In this document: positions 11,835-24,044 of the stretch, piece by piece
How positions within the stretch are numbered: the first letter of the stretch is position 1
Layout: each line of letters starts with the position of its first letter
Assembly (NCBI GenBank): GCA_029964075.1
Contig: CM057133.1
Location: forward strand, 17,632,699 to 17,696,698
From: Patiria pectinifera
Lineage: Eukaryota; Echinodermata; Asteroidea; Valvatida; Asterinidae
Direction: 5' to 3'
Length of the DNA: 64,000 bases
Made by a program: the position numbers and the translations under genes
The notes under the pieces: generated by a model
The model's database searches: none
What the model was told of the DNA's origin: nothing
The model's input: the letters and a program-made list of their open reading frames with translations, nothing else

Positions 11835-14800
11835 ATGGATGTTAGCAGTCAAATCAAGGCATTGCTGCCCGAGGTGATCAACGGGAAAACCTTAAAGGAG
11901 CTGGAGGAAGAGACGAAGGCTAACGACAAGAAATATGCCCACTTCGTGAAGGGTGTCAAACTGCCCTACGTTGTACCTCTGTCTACTATTGAAGCCCTCA
12001 AAACATTTGAGGTTCGCGATGACGATGTCTGTGTCGTCACGTACCCGAGGTCAGGTGAGTTACGCATTGTACTCTGCTTCTCCATTTATTAGTTTATTTT
12101 CTGGCCAGCCTAGCTAATGTCGTTTTATGTACCTATCTGACGGACTGTCGGACTGACTGACTCAGCCACTGTCACTTGTGAAAGTGCTAACTTAGCCTCA
12201 TCTTGGCCCCCAAAATAGACTCACGACTATTGTACTACCCCCTTGACCAAAATCTGTTTCGCAGACCAGCTTAACGTAGGCCTACGTAGTCTTGTTGTCA
12301 TTCTTAAAGCTCTGACAGGAGCTTCTACTTGTCACTTTAGTGTCGGCGGTCGGTCGGTCCTCGAAAATTGACCAAAAATATTTTACCAAACTTGAGAAAA
12401 TGCCATGCCGTCGTCACTCGTCAGTAAATGCACCCTAAAAATTGTTTGTAACAGTTCGTAAAGTTGTTTATGAACATTTAATTTGTAAACGGAGGCAAGA
12501 TATGTGCTGTAATGTTATAGTCACTTGGTATTTTCTGTAGTGGTTGGACGGTATCCAGAAGGAGGAAATGAAAACTAGGAAATGAAAATTGACCAAGGAT
12601 GGGTAATCAATATGTGCCATCGGCGTCGCATTTTTCGCCAGAGCTTATTGTGCACTTGCACTTGTTGTTTACCCCAGGAGATTAGTTTTCGGGGTAACCA
12701 ACACTCATCTACATTCTACGGAAAGTCACGTGGTATTTTCTGTAGTGGTTGGACGTTATAGTTTCTTTCGAGCGAAAAGTGTAACATACATTCGAAGTAA
12801 CATAATTCGTCATTGTTTCGGCAAATTCGTTTACTCTAATCAGCAAATTCGCTTTTAAGTTCCATTTTTTGTAATGCATGGCTAACTGAACCGTTGCCGA
12901 TAGAAAATGTTTCAAATCTTTTTCACGCTCTTTGAATGATTAAACGTCTTCATCTTTGATTGAATGTCTATGTACATGCATATCCGGCGCAGGGCGGATT
13001 CAACTTTGGCTCGTAAACATTATAGATATCATTTTTTTTTTTAAGAATACAAATTGTTCTGATTTATCTTAAGTGGGGTCAGGGAACCATACTACAAGAA
13101 CATGGTTTTCTTGGTTTTTCCAGCATCCACAAGCCCAAAACGCGAAACAAGTCATTTTAACAATATTTGCTATAACATATCCTCCAAATCCATTTATTTC
13201 TGAAAATTGCAGCGAAAGCGAATGTTGTACGTTCCCTTTAAAATTTGCTTGTGACAGGAACCCATTGGATGACAGAAATAGTAAGCTTCATCTTGAACGA
13301 AGGCCGGGATGACTTCGACCGCACTTTCATGACTTGCGCGCTGGAGGTCACTTACACGCCCGACCCATCGAAGGTGGAGAGTACAATTCCCGGGTATAAA
13401 AAGTTCGAAGAAGTGAAATCACCCAGGTGCATCAACAGCCATTTACCATACAGCCTTCTTCCTCCGGATGTGATCAAGAAATCAAAGGTGAGAGACAGTC
13501 AGAGAATTAACCGTCTTGTCATGATCGAGGGTAAATAAGGGATTTTTATCTGAAAGTATGTATGGCTCAGATCACATGACGTTGGTGATGCAGCGGACGG
13601 GCCAGAGGTATAGGCCTGTTTTAGTCCCCTCTCACACCAATACGTGAAGCCATTTTGTGGCCACTTCGAGGTGTCCGTGGGCGTAAAAGTTTAAAAATCG
13701 AATACCACGAAATGGAATCGGATCTCACGGGTTGCCACGAACTACCCACGAATTAAGGACGTGTCGATTCCTTCCGTGGGCTGATTCTCACGGATGCTCC
13801 ACGGATCACCCGAAAAGTTTTGGACATGTTGAAAAACTGAAACGTGTGCACTTCGGAAATTTATTGCCGAATTTAAAACGTGCTCAATACGGCTTATTCG
13901 AAGTACTCTTGTAGTGTTCTCGAGGTTTGGCTGGAGTTACATCGGATTTTACGGGATGGCCCCGGATTGATTGTTGGCCTGTTTTACGGCCGCTTTCATT
14001 ACGTGGTACTCGATGGTACGTCAGAGTGAGCTCCGGAGTCCACGAAGTGTCCACGAGTTGGCCACGAAATGCTCACGGACTACACGTAGTACTCTCGAGC
14101 TGGCGCCGTAGTCACCACTGATACCACGTAGTAGTCTCGAGCTGGTGCCAAAGTCATCACGGGATGCAATCGGGATGGCCAGGAGATGTCGCCGGCGTGT
14201 AGTCCGTGAAATCCAGGAAACGGACACGAGAACGGGTTGGTCCCGTGGTGTTTCCGAGGTGGCCACGGATTACTCACGAGGTAAAAATGGGTACCACGAA
14301 ATAAAAACGTGCTGGCATCAAAAAACTGACCAAAAAACGGAGACCAAGAATACTGTTGAAAAAAATTACATTTCCGAAGTGACCTCGCACTGGCCTTGGA
14401 TTGGTGTGAGAGGGGCATCACTAATTTCTAAATCAACAGGATCTAGCAGGTTTATCTTCAAAGGGAGTCACAAAATAGTCAGAAATCCCACCCCTGAAAT
14501 CTCACCCCTCCCTAGACTTGAAGTCAGGTCTAATTGGCCTGGTTTTTTTTAACCGGTGCGGACAGATATACAGGGGCGGCGGAAAAAAAGGTTGTTCATT
14601 TTAATTACCATTTTGCGTGGTTATTTCATCTGGCTCAGTATTGGCAATGTGCATTTCACATCAAAATGTTAACATGTGGGTTAAGCGAAATAATATCACA
14701 AAATAGTGATATAACCGGCTAGTTTCGAACCCCATATGTATTCCGTACTCGTGCACTCTAAAATCCCTGGTCAGATTGACCTATAGTCTGAGAATACTAT

Positions 14801-17800
14801 CACCCGCAGGCGCGGTTCTAGAGCCTATAATTTAGGTGGGCTATAGCAGGGGTGGATCCAGATTGTTTTGCAGAGTGGCGTGCTGAAATGTAGACCGTTT
14901 TTTCTCAGGACACTGAGCCTCCGAAAATCAATAAGGGGTGGGGGGCTCTTACCACATTTGTAATGGGGAGCGCTGACAATACAAATGCCCCCTTCTATCG
15001 GGCGGTGGGGGGGGGTTCCGCGCCTCTGGATCCGCGCCATAACGAATATTTTTGGGGTATACACCCTTCGCATGTGACGTCACCTTCAAACATTGGCTAC
15101 TGCTATTTAATTTTTGGGGGGAGGGGGAGGCTAAAGCCCCCTGCCCCCCCCCCCCCCCCAGAACCGCGCCTGATCACCCGTTGTTCAATGGAGCCCTCTC
15201 CGTATCCAACGTCTGATAATATATCTAAGAATGCAAATTTTATGCGACCCCGCGCGCCAGCCAATCGGAGTCGACTTTAGTAAAATGTGACGTCATGTCG
15301 ATCGGAAATGTGGACCATTAAGCTGTTGATAGGTCATTTTGGTCGGCATGTTGACATACTAAACAAAATAAACACGTGATTATATAAAAGTTTCTCTTCT
15401 TGCGCATTTAGGTTGTGTACTTGGCTCGCAATCCAAAGGACATGCTTGTCTCGTACTTCAAGTTAACTAAACCAAGTATGCCGCCTACGTTCCAGGACTT
15501 CAGTGTGTACCTGTGGCTTTATTATGCCGGAGAAAGTTAGTTTTCATTATTTGATGATTTTCCTTTTAACTGTGATTTTATTAAACTTCATCTAAATCAC
15601 CAAAATAACTGTAATTACAATACATATGTTTAACTCCAGTTTAAGGCAAAGGGTTTAACTGGAGGAGCCTCCCCTTTAAATGACTCACGTTGGGAAGGCT
15701 CCGGCATATCCAATCACCCAAGCTCGGAACCTATACTATACTATACTCGGAAACTTGAAGATGAAGGCCTGCCCGATGGGCCGTACGGCTCGGGCGTTCA
15801 CTCGCCCCTTTCCTTTCTTATCTGATTTAACTTAATGCTACCTCCCCTCTGTCTTGATGGAACAGAAAGAGAAACTTTTGCTTAATTCTTCTCTTTCCAG
15901 TGATCTTCGGGTCGTGGTTTGATCACGTGCTCGACTATTGGCGACAAAAGGACCATCCAAACATCTTGTTTATGAAGTACGAAGATCTCCACAAGGCACG
16001 TTTGATAATGAACGTCACTTTACTGAATTCTGTACCTTTAGGCCTATGAAGTATCTACGTTCATAAACGGACATGCGTCACATGTACACAGCATTATAAA
16101 ATATCCCCAAAGTTCCGAAATGTCCGACCTTTACGGAATATGGTGCATATAATAACTTCATAAGGAGTTGGAAAAGGGTGCTGAAATTGCACGCTTTGTC
16201 GTGTTCACCCTATGAATGTTCGTTAATACAGGGCCGGCCTTGCCTATAGTTATACCTCAATGACTTACCGACTGACTGACTCGTCTGGCTCACTGACCCA
16301 CCAATGACACTTGTGACTAACAATGGTCTGGGACCAGCCGTAAGAGGCTTGCATATAAGCCTCTGTACTTTTGACGTCACACTTTGTTTACCCGTATGCT
16401 TTCTTATGGGAGCCTGGTGGGGACAAAGCTTTCGTTTAGCCCAAAATAGAAAGTGCACACGTAAACAAAGAGTGACGTCATCAGTACAGTAAAATTGAAA
16501 ATTTGATGTCATCAGTGCAGAGGCTTATTCATTGTAGGAGCTACACCACATGCGAATTAGTCTGGTCCCACTTGTTTCATGTACTTGACGTGTAGGCAAT
16601 AAGTCAGTCTCCATGCGAACAGTGATAGTGAATTATCGTTTCCATGCATCAATTCGTTTAATTCCACTTCAGCTTATTCTACGAACTTTTCAGCCATTCT
16701 GTTTCAATCAATAGAATTGTGTGCGCTGTTGCAGGGCCAGCTCTGTGCTTGTCCTGCTGGGGAAAAATGTTATAATTTTAAAAATTCGTATTTTCTTTTT
16801 CACACTCTGAAATCAAAGGACCTCAAGGGATCCATACGCACAGTAGCAAAGCACGTTGGGAAGGATTTATCTGATGACGTCATCGACCACATCACTGAAC
16901 GCGTGACCTTTGGAGGAATGAAGAGCACATACGATAAGTTTAAAGACGTGTATGGCGAGGCCGAGGCGCTGCAGATGACCAACAAATTCGGGGAAGACAC
17001 GGTGTACCTCAGAAAAGGTAAAAGGATTAACGAAAGTATCAACGTTAAGACAGAATGAGTGCTTTTGATTACTTCCCCCGCGCTAATACTCGTGCAAGCG
17101 CGACAGCGTTCGATTTACCTCTCACATAACTTCTCGCGCTTACTCGAGCGACTCGCCGAGCCGGTTACTTGGGTAAGTATCCCATAAGGCCATGCAATAA
17201 ACATGGCTGCCAACCTGACGTCCGGCGGGCGCCTCAGGGTGCAGACCAGTAAATCGGTCCAAAATTGCCTGCGCGGGCCAAATCGCGATTTGCATGCCCT
17301 CAAAATCTTCGGCATTTGAGCATGCTGTGGCCCATGAACTTGAGGGTTTGTAAAAAATATGGGTGGAAGCCGTGCACAGGACTGGGAGCTTGCAGTTCTG
17401 TGTAATTTGGATGTAATTTGCACCCTAAAAGCGCTCTATTTTGCAATGGAGTGTAGGCATCGTTTTTCAAAATGGCGATGGGCTTCAGCACTATTTTCAG
17501 GGGTGATCGTCTTCAGATGGAAATTTCTCCTAAAAGTCATCAGTTGACCCCCCGTAACTTGAAAAGAAAATGAAAGATGATGAAATAAGCTTTAATTTGA
17601 TGTGTGTCTCGAACACCTTGGAGAGTTGTGAGTATTTTCCCCGAATTTTTGAAGTGGAAGCATTTACCATTGGGGTCTATGGAAGTTTATTTACTGGTCT
17701 GCTACCTATAGTTTCAAAATGGCGCCTTCCACCGTTTGTTGTCAAATGTTTGCAGAGTGTTTTTTTTCAGGGGGCGGGACCTGGGGGGGGGGGCGGAACC

Positions 17801-20800
17801 GGGGGGGGGGGAGCGTTTCAAAAAGGGTCACCAATGGTGGTTCCGCAACAAATGCGCCCAAAATCTGAATAGCGCCGATGGACCGTCCTCCGATCACAGC
17901 AATTTTGAGCGAACAAGGGGGGGGGGGGGTAATTTGGGGTCGGAAGGAGCAAAAACTCAATTAACGCCCGTTGGGGGCGCCCTACAGTAAGGTGGCCGCA
18001 AACAGAGGGCTTGTTTTCAGGCCAGAAATCGCAGTCAGAGATTTTTTTTTTCGCAATTTTTTGATGAAATATGAGTCATCCATCCTTCCTCGTGCCGTAC
18101 AAGTGGTTTGGGGAATTTTTTCAAAACCTCGCTTCTCTATAGGGTGCAGACCAGTAAATCGGTCCGAAATTGCCTGCGCGGGCCAAATCGCGATTTGCAT
18201 GCCCTCAAAATCTTCGGTATTTGAGCATGCTTGGAGAGTTGTGAGTATTTTTCCCGAATTTTTGAAGTGGAAGCATTTACCATTGGGGTCTATGGAAGTT
18301 TATTTACTGGTCTGCTACCTATAGTTTCAAAATGGCGCCTTCCACCGTTTGTTGTCAAACTAGCGGGATGCCGCGCTTCGCGCGGCACCCGCTAGATGGG
18401 TGGAGTTGACTGTTTCGTAATAATTACTGTATACAATGAAATCTCGATAATTTAAACTCTGATAACTCCAAACAACTGTTAAGTCAAATAAAGAATCAGA
18501 CATTCTGCTGCACGCGGGCCTATTTGGATTCGCCATCAGTCTCGCCTAAGTTGTATTTGCGTGCACATAACGTTTCCTGCGGAGATTGTGCGAGGGTCCA
18601 GGACATATTGTCAATATAGGGGAAGGGGCTAGCTAGGGTGAAGGGTGCTAGTTGGAACGCCCAATTTCCGTAAAACCCGTCAACCATGTCACCAATATTT
18701 CCGGGGATGGGGAGAAATATTTCCAGGGATGGGGAGAAATGGTTTTTGTTATAGAGGGGAGATGGTGATATTGAAATCGCTGATATTGTGGAGGTTTATG
18801 TTTGTGCTGGGATTCATACCGTTTAAATGTTGTTTTAAATTGCGCGCCGATTAGGAAGGTCTTGCTGTCAACAGTTGAATGAAATTAAGTATTTATTGCC
18901 GACCGATTGTCTCAAGCGATGTCTCATTATATAAAGCTCATAAATAATGTTGTGCTAGAATATTGTCCAGTCAATTTGAAAATTGATTTTTCAAGGTGCC
19001 AAACCATTAAGGACGTATACACCAACTGTACAAATAGGTAATTTAGACGAAACGCGGTTTGATCTTTGCCTATACAAAATCGTATCCATCGTTCTCACTA
19101 CAGAGGAGAGGAGGGGGCAGCCAGTGGGGGTGGGGGTTGGATATTGTGTGGGCGTCGCCAGGATTTTTCTAGAGGGGGCAAAACATATTTTGGCCCAAAA
19201 AATTCCTGGTTTTCTCAACACATTCTCGATTTATCAGTTTTAGAGGGGGGCAGGGACATTTTGCACCCCCAACCCAAACGCATTAAATTCACACCACTAT
19301 GACTTTGCGCCTCTTTTTATTATTGTTTTCTTTTTGCTTTTCGGGGGGGGGGAGTGCCCCCCCCCCTCCTCGCGACGCCCATGCCTATTTATGTTACACC
19401 TGTGAATGGTCACATATTATATTTCCGGGGAAGTGGGCAACAATTTATATTTGTTATGGTGAAGGGGGTGTTTCTTATTAAAGTAGAAGTTAATGTCATT
19501 ATAGCAGTTGGTGTTTTTATTATGGTGGTGGGGTTGTACAGCAAAGTACTGTAACACGTTCATTTGCAGAAGAGAGTAAAACTAAAAGAAAGGGCATATT
19601 GGAGCACTTCATAATTATGTCAAGCACCACATGTTAAATGTATTTATTACAAAACTGTGAAAATGAAATCAGGTATACAATCAGAATTTTTTTCGTAATA
19701 ATGTATTTGCAGCATTCATTACTGTACAGGGTAGTACTTCGACAAAACTCAGGGGATATAATTGTTGTCAGTTTTCGGAGCAATTTTCGCAAGGGACGTC
19801 GGTCCAGGCTTGTTTACCATAGGCACAAACAATCCATGAAAGACTTTCAAGCAAGACGGCCAAAGGTTATTGTGCAATTGCATTTTTTTTGTTAAAAGCT
19901 GTAATCATAAATAATGACAGTGGCATTGTAAGTTACAGGACAACATTTTTTAATGAGTGTTGGTGAAAACTCATGAGAAATGGAGGGGTATGCGAGTATG
20001 AATATTTTGTTGTGAAATTTTAAGAGTGATTATGTAACTCGGTAATCAAAGACATTGTTTTGTTATCAAATAAGTCTGCTTGGCCAGTAATTATCGGGTA
20101 ATCATTCCATCATTATTCTTGGGTACAACTAAGCCAAGGATATAATTTTTAAAAAGGATGGACATAAAACAGCAGAAAAGAGTGAATTTTTTGGCACTAT
20201 TTCATGACTTCTAAAAATAAAATTATGGCTAGAAGGAAAATGTGTTTTGAATGGGTAAAGAGAAAAACCAGGAATCTTGCAGTTGAACTGGAAAGAATAG
20301 GTGTGTCACGTCTTCGTCTTGAGTTGAGATTCTTGCTTTGGGAACTGGTTGAAGCATGCACTGGAGCATGCTTGGAGCATGGTTGGAGCTGGTCATGTGA
20401 TGTGGGTGTCATCGAGAGTCCTGTGTAAAGGAGTTAGAAAGAAAAGAATAACGACTAAGGTGAAGAAAACTTGTAAACAAAAATACATCGGCTAACAATA
20501 GCTCTTTATCCTGCTTGGGTTCATGTCTGTTGTCGAGTCATTTGATTTTCTGCCAGAGTGTATTCTCTAATATCCACTATTCTAACTGTGTTGGTTTCAG
20601 GTTTTAGTCTTTGCCTGTATTTTTTGGTTTTTGGCCTGAGGTTTGAACTTGATCACGTCTTTAATTTTGATTTGAGGGTTTCTTTATTAAGTTGGTTATT
20701 GGTCTTTGATTTGCAGTAAATTAATTTTGTTTTGCCTATGACTTATGAGTATGAAAGTCATTTCTTTAAAGGAAGTTTTACGTATGATTTGCCGTGTTCT

Positions 20801-23477
20801 AAGATTACCACAAAGATTTAGTGTGCATAATTTGTATGGAATGAATGTACATTTCATGGCCTATATACAAATGCAGCAGTTTTTTTCTAGCTAGTAGTAG
20901 GCCTATAGGCCTAGGCCTAAAACAAACTAAAGCAAAATCCAAAAATAAACTACAAACAAAGCCCAATTGTGAAATCAAGAGTTGGCAAAGTTCTACAAAC
21001 ATGTTCGGGTACATGTTCCAAGTGAGGCCTGTATTTACGGAGGTCATGCAGTAAATTGGCAACATTAAGCCTAGTAAGTTAACCCACGCCACGGCCAAAC
21101 TCTCGATGTCCGAGGCCTCCCCCCGTACGTACAACCCTCCCCGTACAACCCTCCCCGTACTCACAAACTGAAACTCACAGTCACACTTTTCACAAACAAC
21201 AATGCTTCTCATTGCCAGTGGCGTTCGAAAGAATACCACTTTTCGCAAACAACAATACATATCATAAGTGAGACTTACCGTTCAAAGAGAAAACTGGAGC
21301 AAGGAACAGATATACATCAACCATGTCAACAACGCTGTGCTGAAGAAATGTGGGGCATGCAAGTTGCATGCGCTGCATGCTCAGCGCTCATAACGAACGT
21401 ATACGTGGCACGTCAATTATCCGGCCCGTACGCAAGATGGCCGGCGAGGCCCAATGGGGAAGGGAATTATGGGAAATAGGGTGGAAAATAGCCGGGCCCC
21501 GTTCCGCTTCCCCCGTAGCCAACGCGCGCGATGAGGACGGGAGACCGGTCGGGAAAATGGCAGCGCCCCCATCATTTTCGTAATTGTAGTATAGATGTTT
21601 GCAGAGTGTTTTTTTTTCAGGGGGCGGGACCTGGGGGGGGCGGAACCGGGGGGGGGCAGCGTTTCAAAAAGGGTCACCAATGGTGGTTCCGCAACAAATG
21701 CGCCCAAAATCTGAATAGCGCCGATGGACCGTCCTCCGATCACAGCAATTTTGAGCGAACAAGGGGGGGGGGGGGTAATTTGGGGTCGGAAGGAGCAAAA
21801 ACTCAATTAACGCCCGTTGGGGGCGCCCTACAGTAAGGTGGCCGCAAACAGAGGGCTTGTTTTCAGGCCAGAAATCGCAGTCAGAGATTTTTTTCTAGCA
21901 ATTTTTTGATGAAATATGAGTCATCCATCCTTCCTCGTGCCGTACAAGTGGTTTGGGGAATTTTTTCAAAACCTCGCTTCTCTATAGGGTGCAGACCAGT
22001 AAAACGGTCCGAAATTGCCTGCGCGGGCCAAATCGCGATTTGCATGCCCTCAAAATCTTCGGTATTTGAGCATGCTGTGGCCCATGAACTTGTGGGTTTG
22101 TAAAAAATATGGGTGGAAGCCGTGCACAGGACTGGGAGCTTGCAGTTCTGTGTAATTTGGATGTAATTTGCACCCTAAAAGCGCTCTATTTTGCAATGGA
22201 GTGTAGACATCGTTTTTCAAAATGGCGATGGGCTTCAGCACTATTTTCAGGGTGATCGTCTTCAGATGGGAATTTCTCCTAAAAGTCATCAGTTGACCCC
22301 CCGTAAATTGAACAGAAAATGAAAGATGATGAAATAAGCTTTAATTTGATGTGAAATAAGCTTTAATTTGATGTGTGTCTCGAACACCTTGAAGAGTTGT
22401 GAGTATTTTTCCCGAATTTTTGAAGTGGAAGCATTTACCATTGGGGTCTATGGAAGTTTATTTACTGGTCTGCTACCCTCAGGCCTTGTCCGAAACGGTC
22501 TTCCAGCGCTACAGTACGTACGTCTATTGTCAGCGCGTCCCCGCGTACCTTCAATGGGCGTGGACCTAGACCTAGCTCTATCTAGACAGTTGATTCGGTG
22601 TCATGTCAAAGTTCAACCTTCCAGCTCTTGCATGCACGAAACTTTACCCGAAACGGTTCGTTTATTTAGCTCCACTGCGCATGTCTTTCATTACGCGAGG
22701 AGCCAGGTTCGAGTAAGCTGGAGGAAGTTATCGAAAGCACTCAAGGTGTGGGAGTAAATTGCGAATCCAGGGTCCATCTTCCTGCCTTTAGCGCCTGGGG
22801 AGGGCGTTCAAAACCGCGTTTTCGTCTCAGCTCGGCTTCATTTCAGGCTCAAGAAATTTGTTTGAAGCCATTTACGGATATAATTATCCTCTCCAGATTG
22901 TGTCTTGTTTGAAACAAGGATTTGACGTTCCTGACGTAGAGGTTGGACAATACTTTGAGCAGGAGCCCAAGACCAAGCAAACTTTTGGAGAGAAAACAAA
23001 CATCATCAGCTCCACAACTGCCACCATCTTTGGCAGAACGCAAAGCATCATAGGAATCCGTCCCATTGAAGTTGGGCAACTGCCTAAACTGTTGACTTCG
23101 TCAATGTTTACCGGAATCAACCAACATCAATTTCATGCAGACGTACAAATAACATTTCCAAAAAGTTGTTTACAGTCGAAATGCCATACTCCGTCTAAGA
23201 TGGCTATTTCACGTTTTGTTCATGTTGGCAGTTTCTTGGGAATCTCGTATGAAGGACAATTCCCAATATTTTGAAGCTTTTGAATCCTACAGAATTGATC
23301 TTCAGTTGAAAATTGGTCCTTAATGTTTTATTCTTTTTGTTTTGTTTCTCCCGGTTGTTGACAGGAAAAGTCGGTAACTGGAAGAACACTTTCACAGAGG
23401 AGCAGAGCGCCCTCTTCGACAAGATCTACGCCCTACGAATGGATGGAACCGAGTTGGAGTTTGACTTTGACCTGTAA
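11835..23477 (+). CDS. Cytosolic sulfotransferase (SULT family), gene 2
   Basis: Exons 11835-12054, 13258-13487, 15412-15535, 15901-15995, 16819-17017 and 23365-23477 give 326 residues, closely similar to gene 1. Exon 2 is one codon longer (IKKSK). Motifs are kept: YPRSGTHW (70-77), catalytic His135 in NSHLPYSLLP, Arg156 and Ser164 of the 3'-phosphate site, and the RKGKVGNW loop. Intron 4 again has a GC donor (AAG|GCACGT), so the change predates the gene 1/2 duplication. Intron 5 is swollen to 6.3 kb by an array of repeats and a Helitron; intron 2 holds two MITEs. The predicted role is PAPS-dependent sulfonation in the cytosol, substrate unknown. The conserved block before the start suggests shared control with gene 1. 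Confidence 0.87.
12508..12757 (+). repeat. Short direct repeat in intron 1 of gene 2
   Basis: About 32 bases beginning 'gtcacttggtattttctgta' at 12520 recur at about 12726 with one change. Between them lies sequence related to intron 1 of gene 1. No transposon features are visible. Confidence 0.5.
13626..14415. mobile_element. CACGG-rich MITE in intron 2 of gene 2
   Basis: The terminal inverted repeats are exact over the first 16 bases, CCCCTCTCACACCAAT, at both ends and continue imperfectly. The interior is packed with CACGGA, CCACGAA and related words in both orientations. There is no coding capacity and no target duplication could be confirmed. Gene 1 intron 2 lacks it, so it arrived after the gene 1/2 duplication or was lost from gene 1. 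Confidence 0.75.
14807..15172. mobile_element. hAT-type MITE with perfect 8-bp target duplication
   Basis: The ends are CAGGCGCGGTTCT and its reverse complement AGAACCGCGCCTG. The flanks at 14799-14806 and 15173-15180 are both ATCACCCG. An 8-bp duplication and CAG termini are diagnostic of the hAT superfamily. The interior holds a second element at about 14847-15037 with GGATCCAGA-type ends and long G or C runs. Confidence 0.85.
14847..15037. mobile_element. GGATCC-ended MITE nested in the hAT MITE
   Basis: The left end CAGGGGTGGATCCAGA and right end TCTGGATCCGCGCC form imperfect inverted repeats with a poly-G run inside. Similar pieces occur at 36238-36541 and 54780-54830. No exact target duplication was found. 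Confidence 0.5.
15655..15825 (+). repeat. Shortened SINE-like element, intron 3 of gene 2
   Basis: It is homologous to the two ends of 3290-3650 in gene 1 but lacks the B-box centre, which is replaced by a short CTATA repeat. This marks a deletion after the gene duplication, or the ancestral state before an insertion in gene 1. Confidence 0.5.
16363..16522. repeat. Foldback repeat carrying CRE octamers, intron 4 of gene 2
   Basis: Counterpart of 4373-4516. TGACGTCA is intact at 16372-16379 and 16473-16480; the third site has decayed to TGATGTCA. Confidence 0.6.
17238..17706. mobile_element. Element A, copy 1
   Basis: A 469-bp non-autonomous DNA transposon by its inverted ends (GGTGCAGACCAGTAAA / TTTACTGGTCTGCTACC). 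The left flank is CTCAG and the right flank TATAG. The superfamily is not clear; a 5-bp duplication is inferred. Confidence 0.7.
18143..18319. mobile_element. Element A, copy 2 (internally deleted)
   Basis: Both ends are intact but the centre is missing, joining 'tttgagcatgc' to 'ttggagagttg'. It is flanked by TATAG on both sides, a perfect 5-bp duplication. Confidence 0.75.
18360..21595 (-). mobile_element. Non-autonomous Helitron
   Basis: Read on the minus strand it starts TCTATACTAC (21595 downward) and ends with a GC-rich hairpin and CTAG (18395-18360), between host A and T. These are the hallmarks of Helitron rolling-circle elements. The hairpin has arms of about 15 bp (CTAGCGGG...CCCGCTAG) with one bulged A. 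The uninterrupted target, 'gttgtcaaatgtttgcag', survives in the first B copy near 17740, which confirms both borders. No Rep or helicase frame is visible, so it must be mobilised in trans. The interior carries a MITE (19147-19383) and unrecognised sequence, including a minus-strand open stretch at 20805-21260 that I cannot assign. Confidence 0.88.
19147..19383. mobile_element. G/C-run MITE inside the Helitron
   Basis: The ends TGTGGGCGTCGCCAGG and (reverse complement) CATGGGCGTCGCGAGG are alike, and long G and C runs lie inside. The ends resemble the hAT-type MITE at 56201-56538. No target duplication was seen. Confidence 0.5.
21988..22477. mobile_element. Element A, copy 3
   Basis: A full-length copy (490 bp, with a short internal duplication 'gaaataagctttaatttgat' near 22330). 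The left flank is TATAG and the right flank CTCAG, the mirror image of copy 1. Confidence 0.7.
22740..23364 (+). other. Intron 5 sequence shared with gene 1
   Basis: This 3' part of gene 2 intron 5 is homologous to about 5810-6419 in gene 1, which confirms that the two genes arose by duplication with their introns. It contains no gene. Confidence 0.7.
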
Positions 23478-24044
23478 GCGACGGTTTACAGTGCGCATCC
23501 GCAGTCCACAACCCAGATTAAAACAATAATTAATTATAAACGCTGCGATAACAATTTGTTTGTTTACCATTGAAGCACTTTACAATAGTGGTATTCGTTT
23601 AGAAATTGAAACTAAGCTTATTTCTTTATGAAAACAACATTTTAATTGTTAAAACATTTGTCCCGTGAAATTTACACTGTTAGAAAATAACTCAGATTCA
23701 AATGAAACAAGATCGACCTTGCACCCACCAGCTGACATTTTGTTCTAGTTATCTGACCAGATATTTTCATTTCAGCATCATGACGGCTGACAATCGTTAT
23801 TAAAGGGAAACTGCTACTAGTTCCCCTTTAACGTTTAACGGGAAAAGGAAACCGTTTAGTTAAACAAGTTTACAAACGTTTAGCGCATTGAGCACCAATA
23901 TTCATTTGGTGGATACGTGCCGTCTATAAATACGCATTTTTACTTTATTACTATTACAAACGTGAACACGAATTCCCAGCTATAAACATTCAGGAGTTAA
24001 GAACTCGGATAGTGGGTGAGGTGAGTCGTCTCCACCAAGATAGA
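23478..24044. other. 3' flank of gene 2
   Basis: It is homologous to 6533-6850 at first and then unrelated. No gene is seen. It ends at the start of the long inverted repeat. Confidence 0.45.

Larger units (their letters stand above)
17238..22477. repeat. A-B-A-B-A composite repeat array in intron 5 of gene 2
   Basis: Three copies of element A (17238-17706, 18143-18319, 21988-22477) alternate with two copies of B (17707-18142; and 18320-18359 plus 21596-21987, split by a Helitron). A begins GGTGCAGACCAGTAAA and ends TTTACTGGTCTGCTACC, so it has inverted ends. The outer flanks are CTCAG on both sides (17233-17237, 22478-22482), while every internal junction is TATAG. Thus the outermost A ends carry one target duplication and the inner ones another. 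The middle A is internally deleted to 177 bp. There is no coding capacity. Confidence 0.8.

Noticed and set aside
20805-21260. 151-residue open frame on the minus strand as a gene
   Set aside because: No recognisable domain, no Helitron Rep/Hel motifs, and it lies in Helitron cargo; kept only as a possible captured fragment.
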